From Sthenelais limicola (taxonomy: Eukaryota; Annelida; Polychaeta; Phyllodocida; Sigalionidae): a stretch of 64,000 nt of DNA. The notes below the pieces were generated by a model. That model was not told the DNA's origin, made no database searches, and saw only the letters and a list, made by a program, of their open reading frames with translations. Positions 9,475-21,000 of the stretch are shown one piece after another; position 1 is the first letter of the stretch, and each line of letters starts with the position of its first letter. Position numbers and translations under genes: made by a program. The DNA lies in the NCBI GenBank assembly GCA_942159475.1, contig OW804094.1, positions 45,628,966-45,692,965 of the forward strand, read 5' to 3'.

Positions 9475-12353
9475 AGATTCGATATGGGGCCAAATGGGGG
9501 TAATGTGGTCATCAATATGAGGGCACGGGTTGTGTTGCCCTGAGTGGATACCCTGTATCATGCCAACTCATGTAGATGTAGGATGCATGAATGATGTTTT
9601 AATTGTGTTGGTATACAAGGCGTACCTTCTTTCTGTTCCGTAGTACCGACGAACAATGTAACCAAGTAAATATTGATGAATGGTTATTTACTACCCTGGT
9701 GACAAGCATACCATTTACGAAATTAATTGTCTGTTATAATATTATAGATCAGAACGAATATAATATCCGTTCTAAGGCAATATCAATGCAGGAAAAGATC
9801 AGTCAGGCCATGACTGACCACGGGTAACTTAGGTGAATGGTTTTGTTTGAAAACAATTCCTTTAATCCAATACACTTTCTTACTGTGAAATACTATCCCA
9901 CATGGGACCCATCTATGCTATCTAGTAGGGCCAAAGTCGGTGATTTTGATGCTTATGGTGCCAGAAGTCGTGATCGCTTTACAGGAAGTCAGAAGGTCCA
10001 GCCCCCAAAAGACGCTCTTATTCATAGCTCTCAACTAATGCTGTGCAGGTTTTTCATGCTCAATACGCCTCAAATGTCCCATCTCAGGGGTCATGCTTTA
10101 ATGAAAAAGCAAAAGATCACATCTCTGATGATAATTATGATGGCGATGCAATTTTGATACTTGATCATCGGAAAGTATTAAAGGAAGAGGCGAGGACACA
10201 AATATGACACCATAAATGGGGAAACATTATCTCACATTTTGTATCATTAACTAAATGCGCAGTCCGGGCTTGTAAACCAAGACGCACATCCTCCCAGCTG
10301 CTTGTATTGTCCCCTTCCAATAACGTTCCTCCCATATGGAACGATTTCTTTTCCATATTCTGGATCTTAATTAAATCTTGATGTGTCATTACACGTGAAA
10401 TTCGAGCTGTGAAACTAAGAAATAATTCATCTTTGAGCACGGACATAAATTAGCGTGCTTACAATGGGCCAGCTGCATCGTCCAATGCACATTTGCGAAG
10501 TAAAAGTTTACGACACTTTAGTGTAGTCTGGTGAATATTGATTCATGGAATATTATGGAGGTGATTTCCATTTACTAGTTTTACTAACAGTAGCAAGAGC
10601 TACAAGAAATAGTTTTAATACATTTGTAATTATTCCTTTATCAGCCCCTAAACTAATTTAGCCGATTCATCTCTTTCTGCTGATTACATCCCACCATTGC
10701 ATCTATTTCTTCAAGTTGGTATTTAATTAGTAGAAAAAACGAAACTAAGGAAATGTTAAACATAATCTGAGTGAAATCCATTAGCGATATTTACTTATTT
10801 CCTTGTACACTCGAAAGTCGTGATTCCTTGTCGGAGATAGGCAAATAAATATAAAAGTTCAAGGCATACATTATCTATAATTAATTGCAGGATCTCATTG
10901 TAACTTTGAATTCTGATTATAAACATGAAATTCTTACTTGCTTATACATTTACATGGAATGTTGCACTTTTTTACAAGATTTAACAGGATAATCAGAAAA
11001 TACGCATAACCAGCTGATGTGATTGTTTTCTATAGTTAGTGTTCTATAAAATATGGTTCTCAGGGAGACATATTATGTTTACACATGAAATGACACATCA
11101 AGATTTGATTAAGATCCATAATATGAAACGAATCTTTCAATATGAAAGGGAATTTATTGGACGGAAGCACTACTTATAAGAAGCAGCAGGGAAGATGAGG
11201 CCGAGGCTTATTTCGTGGCTTATTTTGTGTGGATGTAAGGTTTACCGAAGAGCCAAAGCAGCTAACATAGCCTACAACTACCTGCTACATGCCACTCTAC
11301 CTCTCAACTTAATTTACATCGCCCGGAGATGGACCTGCATACATCCCCTTCCTACCCATCAACGTAATAGAGATTATTTACGCAACCTAAAGAGCAGCTC
11401 GTTTACAAATGACCCATTTGTATAAATCAGTAACGAGAGCCCAAAGGCAGAGAGGGTGGAAAATAGGAAGATCAAAGTAAAAGCCTCAACATTGTCTTGA
11501 CTTCAGTGTTTTTGAAGCATGCGTTACTTAGTCCCATTCTGGCTCATTAAAATGTATTGCTCTCAGAGTCACTAGATATGCCCTTGAGTTTCTCATGAAG
11601 ACTTGAAAAGGCATGAAAGGCTTGATTTTAACACTGGAGGGAGTAGTATGTAATACTCGATGGGATTAGCCTTTGCTTACCATATCTATCAGCTTTACCT
11701 GCTCAGTTCCATTAGTTAGAAAGGTACTCATTAGCTAGTGTAGCCTCTCAAATGAACTCCTCATTTTGTGAATAAATGTGCTTGCCTTAGAAGTAGGTTA
11801 GAGAACACACACTCTATCTTTCTTTAGTACTTACCTTTCGGAGAGGCATCCACCTAAAAACTGCAAATGTCTGACATCAATGCTATATCTTATATCAGAA
11901 GTAAAACAGCCGTCATTATGTTCACTTGGATAATCTTTAATTTCTTACGGGTACTGGCTGAAATGAAACTTTTCTGGTCATGATATAAATACAGGGTAAC
12001 TAACGAGTTGGTTGAATTAAGGAGCGGGAATATCGCAAGAGTTCCGTAGTAACTAGTGCGATAGTTAATTGTTTTATCAAGTATGCTTTTAATATTATTG
12101 ATACAAAATGTTTTTGAGTCATGAAGTTGAATTTTGGCGGTAAACATGGTACAAAAAAGGCATTGTTGCCATGACTACCACGCGTAACACACTAGTGAAA
12201 TACGCACTGTGCATAACTCACTCTAGATACGTTGTTTTCAGAGCAATGTGTATTATAACGGATGGGAGACTTTATTGGATACATGAATGTCGAGCTTCTA
12301 GATGTACTAGTTTTAAGCATTGAACGGGTAGTTTCCACCTTTCCGGCCCCCTC
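9475..12353. other. Non-coding stretch with isolated splice-like signals
   Basis: Two convergent protein-like frames, 9837-10157 (+, 106 residues) and 10165-10446 (-, 93 residues), have no promoter or splice support. A perfect reverse-strand donor AAAG|GTAAGT occurs at 11835/11834 after a T-rich AG, allowing only micro-exons of 19 to about 35 bases. I do not call a gene. Confidence 0.4.
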
Positions 12354-12415
12354 TCATTCTAGCCCCGCAGGGCTACTTTCCCTTATTCCCTTGTCATTCT
12401 AGCCCCGCAGGGCTA
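12354..12415. repeat. 22-base direct repeat, 40-base period
   Basis: Two identical copies containing CTAGCCCCGCAGGGCTA start at 12354 and 12394. Each contains an inverted repeat AGCCC-CGCA-GGGCT able to form a small stem-loop. The 18-base spacer is pyrimidine-rich. The identity of the GC-rich unit in AT-rich DNA is notable. Confidence 0.9.
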
Positions 12416-12826
12416 TGAAGGGAACACTTATCTATCAATAACTGGAATTTTGGAATTGTCAGACCTATGAAAATGCTATTTCAGTTGAGATATAAACAAC
12501 CTCTCCTACTCCACATCTCCGCCGACATAGCTTCCATTATGCCCTAGAATTTACCCTGACTTGACATTTGACCTAGTATTCCTGACTTGACCTACTCTAA
12601 TTTACCAGAATTTTAGTCACATGACCTCATGCTGGCCCTCCCTGGAACTAGCTTTATGTGATCGTACTAGGGTTAGTGCAAAGGGGTGCAAAGACAAAGG
12701 GTACTTGTACTTGGGTACAACTAACTTGTTATTAATAGGGTTAATGTTAGAGGGATACCTAAAATTGTAGCTTAATACTTGATATTTCATTAAGTGGAGT
12801 AAAAGAATTAAAGCTATTTTTGGGTC

Positions 12827-13036
12827 TTTTCCAACATGAAACTAGGGAAAAAGGGGGGGGGGGAGTCTCCCCCACATAGAACAAGAGGGGGAACAAAAGG
12901 GGGGTGTGGGGGGTCTCCCCCCACATAGAACAAGAGGGGGAACAAAAGGGGGGTGTGGGGGGTCTCCCCCCACATAGAACAAGAGGGGGAACAAAAAGGG
13001 GGTGTGGGGGGTTTTCCCCCACATGAAACAAGAGAC
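12827..13036. repeat. 49-bp G-rich minisatellite, about five units
   Basis: The unit start TCTCC or TTTTCC recurs at 12866, 12914, 12963 and 13012, with a diverged unit from 12827, so the period is 48-49 bases. Each unit carries CACATAGAACAAGAGGGGG, then a 5-6 base G run and TGTGGGG. It has several G runs per unit plus a C run, giving strong G-quadruplex and stem potential. The reverse strand is open in several frames (Pro/Cys-rich), but 49 is not a multiple of three, so this is not a repeat protein. Confidence 0.92.
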
Positions 13037-13318
13037 TATACTAAGAGGGAAAGAGGGGTTTTCTTACAGTTAAAGCACATTTTTCTCTTGGTATCCAAGT
13101 CTTGCTCTTTTTCCTCTTAGCAATTTCATGGAAAACTGACTTAAACTTCCTTCCAAAATGACCAAATTGTTACTTTCATACCCCACCCAGCCCACCCAGT
13201 CAGATTCCTCCAGTAGAGGGGATTTCCCCTCATGAAATCTCCCTGCATCTCCCACCTCCTAACCACTAGCACTGACTCACTCATCTAGCCCTCATAAAAC
13301 AACACCCCAGTAACAGCT

Positions 13319-13500
13319 GCCTCTGTGGCTCAGTTGGTAGGACCGTCGGCCCATAGCTACTACTCCTACCAACTGACTCACAGGCTCAGCTTCCAAGGAA
13401 CTCAAGGGTTCGACTCCCAGGCTGGGAAGGAAAAGCCTGGGAGAGAAGGGGGCCGGAATAGTGGAAGTGTCCCGCATTGAACATTGACCCATGCATTCAA
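13319..13500 (+). mobile_element. tRNA-derived SINE fragment
   Basis: A polymerase III type 2 promoter is visible: A box TGGCTCAGTTGG (13326-13337) and B box GGTTCGACTCC (13407-13417), with the head GCCTCTG typical of tRNA-derived SINEs. The A-B distance is longer than in a true tRNA because of an insertion that contains an inverted copy of the A-box region: 13 bases at 13330-13342 pair perfectly with 13364-13376, and 17 of 19 bases pair over 13324-13342 and 13364-13382. The 3' end is uncertain and may run to about 13560. No poly(A) tail or target-site duplication was identified. Confidence 0.8.
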
Positions 13501-16341
13501 TTAAGAAGAAATTGGTTGGGTGCTGAGGCAATGCACTCCCTGTAAAAATATTTATTTCGATGTAAGCTGATGTAAACATAATATTGTCCAAAGTTGTGTC
13601 GTCTCTCTATATATAAGACATCTTTAATATAGTATATGGAAGATGACTGAAGAATGAGACAGAACAATTTATCTTTGAGATTGGTAAGCACTAATCAGAT
13701 ATCGTTAATGATAAAGGATTTCTATGACCAACTTCCTACCTATTACTACATACACCGTACAAGCATACATTTTCATTAACACCTCTATGTTCGAAGTGAT
13801 AGGGCATCAGTAATCTGGTTCAGAAACAATTAAACAAATTGGCAACAGAGTTGGAGCTTACTGGTATATATGATATGGGAAACAGGTGAATAGGTCTATA
13901 TATCCATGCACCTGAAAAATATTATTGTCCCAGGCACCCAGTAGATTTCTGTGCAGGATTTAATTTAGATGTTTGAATCCAAAATGTAATACACTTTCCC
14001 AAAGGCCCATTTATTGTATCTTGGAGCGTTAATGTAGCCTCATATATAGATCACTGAATTCGGTTAATACGCTATAAATGCTCTTTAAGACGGTATACCA
14101 GGTTAATGGAATCGTAGTATAATTGGCCGGCAAATATCTCTAACTACCTAGAGCCTAGTAAAAGAAGATTCACATTACTTTGTTCGGAAGTAACGTATTA
14201 AACAGAGCCTAGCCCTGAGGTTAGGGAACTGGCCAAGGTCTGGCTGCCCGAGGTCTGGTATGGCCCGGCTCCCTGGTGAGAACATCGGACACCCCAAGGG
14301 GTGCCTCCTCGTCGTCTGTCTACGTACTCTGATCACCGGAAGTTAATTGCAGATGGACATTTCTCTGCGTCTCTTGCTAATAAGCCAACGCATGGGCACG
14401 CGCGTGCGCACGAGAGGTCAATAAGTCCCACCCCAGCGTGGCCGTCCCTTTCTCTGGGGCCCCTCGCCGACAGGTAGAATCACCTGCTCGCGACAGGCAT
14501 TCAGCGCAAAGAGGTGAATAGCATCCAATGATGGCGGGCCCGTTTACAAGCTCAAGGGGAATGGTTGCATGTACAATGTATCCTGGGTTAAAATCATGGT
14601 TACACAAGTTTTCATAATGAGGTGGTTTGGTATCTGGCAGTGAATGAGGTGGTCGGGAACGGAGAGAGTTCAGTCATTTCATGTTTACATTAAACTTTGG
14701 AGGAAAAGATGTGCTGGGGAGTGTGTGTGTGGGGGGTGGGGGTGGGGGGTCAAAATAACAAATACGGGGTTAGAAAAATGTTGGAGAGTGTTTATTACTC
14801 TTGGAAGGCCAAAGAGACACGAATACAATTTGCGAAGACATTATCGAGGGTTTACCAAGCATTTCCCTGGTATTGAAAAGGATAGGCAATTAATGCAGAC
14901 GAAATGAGAAGAAAGGGAGGGGGAAACTGGAAAACAAGCAGTGGGTGTATGGTTGGGAAGGTCGTTTTTAGCCTGACTGGCTCGCCGCGAGTTGGACATC
15001 AGCAATTATCCAGAGTGAACACTTAGGTAAATTGCAAAATGAAATAGAAGCCTTTCTAGCAGCGGTGTAGAGTCTGGAGTTGGCGGGTTGAATTAGGTCG
15101 ATGGTCACTACACTGGACGCATGTGTGGTCTGAATAGAGAAGTGGCTGGATGTCTCTCCAGTAGACAGCCCCAACATGTTGAACTAAACAGATCGCGCCC
15201 AAGTACAATCAACTCCTCTTTTTAAAATTAGAGCTGGAGATCAGCTAGATAAGCATGTCGGTGGATGAGGTGTATGCTTGTCTCCTTATGGATTCTTCAT
15301 TCTCGATTTATTCATGATCATTTTCTCAACGGTCGCGGTCGAAATTCTAAGTTGGGACATCTCAGAACGTTTCGAATAATGATATTACTTTCCACCCTAA
15401 TTCAAATCTGCAATAGATTCATTTATTTAGGGTAGGCCTACATTAACAGTATTTATAAATCTGTCACTGTTATGACTACAATATGCTTTGGTTGAGGCTC
15501 CTATCAGAAGCTGGCTTTTATATGGAAACCCCGCATGGAGATACATATTAGCTCCTTGTCTAGGTAATATCTAGCTGAGAAATAAGCATGTGTCGTGCGC
15601 CTAATATCTTTATTTTGCGGCTTCATTTCATGATGTGTGCGGATATAGAAAAAGGTAAATCCTCAATACACTAATTATCTCACAACAGATCTACATGTAT
15701 TCTAGTAGAGCAGGTCATATGAGTTAATTTAACTCGGTATTGTGAACGTGTCGTCCAAATGAGATTCTAATTAGTATCGACTACACTCTTCTTTCTGTGT
15801 CTATATTCAAGGGCGTGATAATGCTGAACAAAAACCTTCATCACATTCACTGCCAATCTTATTTTATGCATGTATGACCAGGTCAAAATAAATCACATTG
15901 AAAAACACAGAAATTACATCAGACGGGCACAGTGAGTCTTTGTAACGGGTCCATTATCCACCAGATACTTTGATTATTAACATAAGTTTACCCAATAATG
16001 AAGGTAATTGTGGCTGCACCTGTACCCTTAGCGGAACTCTTAAGAGATCATGTAGTTTTGCCTCGATGATTGAGTAGAAGAATTCATTTAAATACCCCAT
16101 GAAATATCAGAAAGAGGAACCAATTGGAAACCTGCCACGGAATAATTTATGATCCCAACGGGGAAAAAAGAAGATTAGATCTATATAATGTGGGTTCATC
16201 AAGTATAACGAATCTATGTAATCTGCTATGCCACCCCCCTTGCATGCCAAATACCCAATCATTTTACGGGTTAGTGATCATGGGGCACTTAACTGAAGAA
16301 AGGTCAAGCTTCGTTAAATAATCGGGCAAGATATTTTAATA
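13501..16341. other. Mostly non-coding, with a GC-rich segment at 14204-14590
   Basis: The 14204-14590 segment is GC- and CpG-rich. It has open frames on both strands and donor-like CCTG|GTGAGA (near 14275) and ACAG|GTAGAA (near 14474) on the + strand. Because both strands are open, third-position bias cannot choose a frame. It may be a small CpG island, an exon cluster or an old element. A GT/G-rich simple repeat lies at 14721-14749, and an exact TAGGCCTA at 15433-15440. Confidence 0.4.
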
Positions 16342-16381
16342 ATTCTGTCTTTGGCCTTCCTTTGGTTATTGCCAGGTATGA
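16342..16381 (+). other. Juxtaposed 3' and 5' splice sites (possible recursive splice site)
   Basis: A long pyrimidine-rich tract (ATTCTGTCTTTGGCCTTCC and onward) ends in CAG at 16375 and is followed at once by GTATGA. The acceptor is good and the donor moderate. This matches the zero-length-exon layout of recursive splice sites on the + strand, in line with 7041 and 43821. Confidence 0.3.
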
Positions 16382-16448
16382 GAAAGCCATTTTTATCCCT
16401 AGAACTCACTGACTGGCTGTCGTCCCCTGAGACCATTCCCTAGGTCTC

Positions 16449-16636
16449 CTACCCCCTCCCTTTGTGCCAGCACGGAACAACGGCCTTCTGAGCAGTGGTG
16501 GTGGCGGTGTTAGCGGCGGCGGTGGCCCTATCGACCACGGCCATCAACACTCCACGCCAGATATAGGCAATTGGTGGCAGATGGAGCCACTTGTTGGCCG
16601 CCAGGTAGTGCTTGATGGGATGATCACGTTGCCTCC
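16449..16636 (-). CDS. Candidate exon, unrecognised protein
   Basis: On the reverse strand GGGCTAACAG precedes 16636, and the frame runs 62 codons to TAG at 16449-16451. Third positions are strongly G/C, with runs of AAC AAG, CTC, GTG GTC and GCC, unlike the AT-rich flanks. The translation contains HPIKHYLAANKWLHLPP, then IWRGVLMAVVDRATAAANT. I do not recognise a family, and the Ala/Thr run may be low complexity. It could be a terminal exon or a retroposed fragment. The frame is also open further upstream to 16667. Confidence 0.35.
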
Positions 16637-16667
16637 CTGTTAGCCCAGATTGCCGCTCCTCCTCCAC

Positions 16668-17820
16668 CCATCACATTCACTGCCAACTAATAGCCACACT
16701 TCACCAGCTGACACCATTTTGACATCTAAATCTAGTTAGAAACTCCATAGGGATATAAATACTGGTCCAGCCCTGTTTATAATTGAATTTTGAAAAAAAA
16801 ATGTCGCTGAGTGGAATTGGGAAATTAAAATGTGGAGCGATCTCGATGTGTGCACGAACATTTCTTCTTAGCAATCGCCAAAGCTATCGCATAATTCAAT
16901 AGGTTAAATTGTGTACATTGTGGTTGCAACCTTGTCTCTACTGAATTCTGTTGTCACTTTTCGAAATTTTCGGCGGAAATCATTGCTAAGAATTGTACTG
17001 AATTAAGTAGGCTAACCAATCCGGATCAAGGAGATTTCGGTCACTGAGGCCTGTACCGGGAAAGTTCGACATATTTATATAAGCATTTTTCACACAGATT
17101 TATACACTGCTCTGTTAGGATTGACCATATTTGCTCGTCCATTTTCGAAAGTAAAGACCCATTAAAATCCACTAATTCTTCTCTTACAATGTTAGCATTT
17201 GCTATTGCAAGTCACACGCTGTCAAATCCTTTGCGTGTTCGCGCAGGCTACCAGTCTTTCACGCTTGTTTAACTACAACCAACATAGAAAACAGCTAAAA
17301 TCTGAAAGGCACATTAGCCGTTCTGTGATTGATTGCAGATCTCTAGTACCGACTAAAACACTCTAGCTCCCAAAGAATAGGGGGTTTACACTGACGCTTC
17401 ATTAAGTCAAATTCTTTAATGTGTATTTTGGAAATGAGTTTTTTTCCCATGGGCAGGTTAGGTCACGAAAGGCATGGAAGTACTCTGAAGAGAAAGACTT
17501 GCCATATATTGGTTTTATTCCTGCTGGAGTCTGGCTTTGATCAATCTAATTTGTTGTATCTCTTATTTAACTGGGATCATGTGACCATTTCAATGTTATG
17601 TAATCGGGTTGTTGTTGATCATTCTCCAACATTTGAAGAAAAGGACATTACGCCTAGCTTCGTGCACTATCTTGGTCCCCATATATATAGGCCTACATAT
17701 GGCGTCATCAGCGAGTTGGATCGGTTGCTAGGTCTCAAGTTTTATAGGATCCAGTGAAACAGTACGCCACATCCAAGAGAAAGCCAGTTTATTTACTCGG
17801 ATAAAATCAAGACAATAGTT
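16668..17820. other. Non-coding stretch
   Basis: AT-rich. The 112-codon frame at 17419-17757 (+) has no splice support and AT-biased codons. An exact TAGGCCTA lies at 17688-17695. Confidence 0.5.
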
Positions 17821-17930
17821 TGTGGTGTGCGCGCGCGGCAGATCTCACATGAGCGCTCGTGTACGCGTTTCCGGTCGGTAAAAATGGCTGACGGGGTGCG
17901 GACGGAAATATTTGTTTTCCCGCCTTTTGT
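17821..17930. promoter_or_regulatory. CpG-rich promoter-like patch
   Basis: A dense CpG cluster (GCGCGCGCGG and onward) carries three motifs typical of TATA-less promoters: TTTCCGGT, ETS-like, at 17868-17875; AAAATGGCTG, YY1-like, at 17881-17890; and TTTCCCGCC, E2F-like, at 17916-17924. No transcript start can be proved from sequence. Direction is uncertain, and no clear first exon follows on either strand. Confidence 0.3.
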
Positions 17931-17948
17931 CCAAAAAAGAAGCCCGGA

Positions 17949-18059
17949 TCACGAAGCCATTTAGCGTCCTGGGTTGGTTAGCATGATCGTGCATTGGGTC
18001 CCAGCATGTTCTATGCTCGAGAAAAGGGCAAAGTTGACAGACAAGGCTGGGCTTCGTGA
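17949..18059. repeat. Inverted copies of TCACGAAGCC
   Basis: TCACGAAGCC at 17949-17958 has its exact reverse complement at 18050-18059, a 10-bp inverted repeat with a 91-base spacer. A third direct copy lies far away at 22672-22681. Confidence 0.8.
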
Positions 18060-21000
18060 CCAGCTAAAGCGCTAAACCTTGAGGTGTGACCATAACGTTC
18101 CAATTTCCCCCCTTGTAAAGTGGGTAAATTTGGCTTGAAATGAATGAGCTCTGAGACTTTGAGATCAATATTGCAAACCACCGAACATGCAGAGGTTTTG
18201 TTTAAATCACTATATTTTTTACTTTAGCTCATTTCCAAAAATTTTCCATTAAGTTGCCATAGAGTAACATAAGCGCCTCAATATAAAAGTATCCCTAAAT
18301 GGTATATATGTCCAGACCAATGTTATGTGTAATGTGTTTGAAGAAGGTGCTCGTGGCGCACCAGAACAACCTAATGAAAGTTCTAGATAAATCCCACTAT
18401 ACCCCGATTCAATATACACCCGAATAGCCTGTGATTCTGTGATTGATTTGCATTGGATCTAAAAAGGCCAGTTTCTACTGAATAAAGCCTCACAATACAC
18501 CCTAACTTGTGGAATATTGATCCCATTGAACATATTGGCCTATATATTCAAAATAAACAATCACCTTTGGTAACATTTGGCATCTCATTGCAAATGAATG
18601 CTGCAAAGATGCCTTCCGAGTCCTGACTTCGGCAGTTGATGCAGAAATTTGGTATTGATAGACCTATTATGATAGTACTTTTATTGGCAATATAAGCGGT
18701 TATTTTCTTTCGCATGAGCCAGATACTTAAGAAAGGCAACCAGAGCGCACACATTGAATTGGATAAGATTTGCATTACTTTTACAGTCCTTTGTGAATAC
18801 ACTGGATAGAAAAGTCATATGATAAACTACTACCATTGACAGGCAAATGTACAACCATTCTGCCTAATAATACTTGTCAAAAGACCAGGTCTAGGCAATT
18901 GATAATCATAGCTCACATTCAAGCTATTGATTCTGGACGAAGAATATCCCCCCTCCACCCCATGCAACCCACTCCCCACCAAGAAATCAGACGGATATTA
19001 TATCTATTTAACATACGTCTGTCGATACAGATGTGATACACATGCATAATGATTGTCAAGATTCGCTCGGTTTTAAACTTAAAAACGTACGCGCATTGTG
19101 AACCTCGATCGTGGAGATATAAGTGATATGTGAGCTCTTGATTCATCATACTCAATTGCCGTCAATGCAATTGACCAATCATTGTGCTGCAGCTTTTAAC
19201 CCCCTTCACAAAGCTGCGTTCTATAAGGCGGCATTGGCAGGGGGAGACAAGGAGTAATCAGTGTTTAGCACACCTCCCCCTGCTGTCTACTGGTCCTGAC
19301 AGCTGTCCTCCATACCGCAGCTCCCAACCAATACTTATACAGAGAGAACAAGGCCACCCCACACCCTTCCCAAGACATGCTGTTGATCGCCTAATACCGC
19401 CCTGCCACAAAGCCACCAACAAATCCATGTCATTGGGAGAAAATATGCTCACCAATTCAGCAATCTTTTTCCCACTGGGGCCTTCTATTTTATGAACGGT
19501 CTCATAAGGCCTTTTTGTCAATCCTCTTCTTCTTTGAATATATCGCCTAATACGCGATCCTCATGGGCAAAAGACAGGAGACAAATCGCCATCTTTCTTG
19601 GCACGGTAATAACCATGCATTTTATCAGTGACACTTTAACGATGAATAACAATTTAGAAAGACTTCACAAGTTTGTGTTATTAGCATTCTTAGAACTCTA
19701 CTTGTTTCTTCTGATCCTCCTTCTAGGAATCTTGTCGACATCGTGTTCTTCAAATATGGTTGTATTGCGTCTTCGGTATCAGTTTATGGAAAGACATCCA
19801 GACCCGCCTCTTCCAACCTCGTCAAACCTGCAACACCATCACCACAGTTGACGAGGCATCGCAATGTTGAGGAGACCAGTGGGCCGGATTATCAAATTCT
19901 GTTTCAATCATCGCCCCTCAGGATATTTACTGCATGAAATCCAATATAACCCCACTCTATTTGATCATGATGTGCTTTCTCTTCCCCAGTGAGTCATAAA
20001 TCTATTGTCCAACAACCCGAATTCCGAATCTCCGCGTTCTCCTCTTTGTATCCGGCGCACACCCTCATTCATTTTTCCTTCCAATATGGAGGGAAATACC
20101 CAGGCTGGGATGTCACCTAATATTACATGACTTTCCGTCACATGCCATTCATGCTGGTATTCTTGGTGCTCGAGGGAAAAGTCGCGTGGGGTAGGTCCAA
20201 TAGGGTACTTGCATTGTCGTCATTTTAACGCCAGATTTGACGGTGTTAATTGCAGAAAATTGTCATAACACATACGAAACCTTGGTTTACTGATATATGA
20301 CTTATGGTGATAAGCGATCATTAATTTGGCATAAGCTATAATTCATTTGAAGGTTTGTTTGGTCCATGCAAGACTGACAGTAGACTAAAGGTTAAACCGT
20401 TGATCCTTCCCACGATCACTATTGCAAATACCCTATGGTATATTGGACGCTGATTGTTAGGGATTGGGGTTGCCTCGTGGGTGCTTCAGCCAACCCTAGA
20501 TGCCTGGCGAGTTGGTGATGACTTTGCTGATGTGATTGTTGAGCCATATAGGCTGACATTGATGACCCGAGCAACTCGAACTAGGCGGTGTTGCTCACGG
20601 TGGCCTCATCATGTAGAAGTATAGGGTGAAGACCTTGTCAGCGTGCTGACACATGATTACCTGGTGTGGCAATGCTAAGGGACACTAGGTTATATGTTGG
20701 TATGCTGTCAGGTGGGTATTTTATGTGTTTATTGGGGGAGGGGGTGATGGGGGAATGGGATCTGCGAGGTTGAAGATGTTTTAGTGAATTTGGTGTTGGC
20801 GAGGTTAGTTTACAGCTAGTAGAACGAAGAGCGTGGTTAAATAAAAATAGACAGAATAAACTGGAGTAGGAGGCAAAGAATTTTGAAAGTGCTACGAAGT
20901 AGAGAAACATATATACACATTGGTGATAAGAGTGGAGTGTGTGTGTGTGTGTGGGGGGGGGGGTGGTACTGGGACAGACATAATAGGGAAGTGGTGCAAA

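Noticed and set aside
9837..10446. Convergent protein-like frames (+ 106 and - 93 residues)
   Set aside because: Their length is within chance expectation, no promoter or splice sites are seen, and they have no recognisable domain.
12759..13031. Repeat protein from the minus strand of the minisatellite
   Set aside because: The 49-base period is not a multiple of three, so the apparent Pro/Cys repeats change frame from unit to unit.
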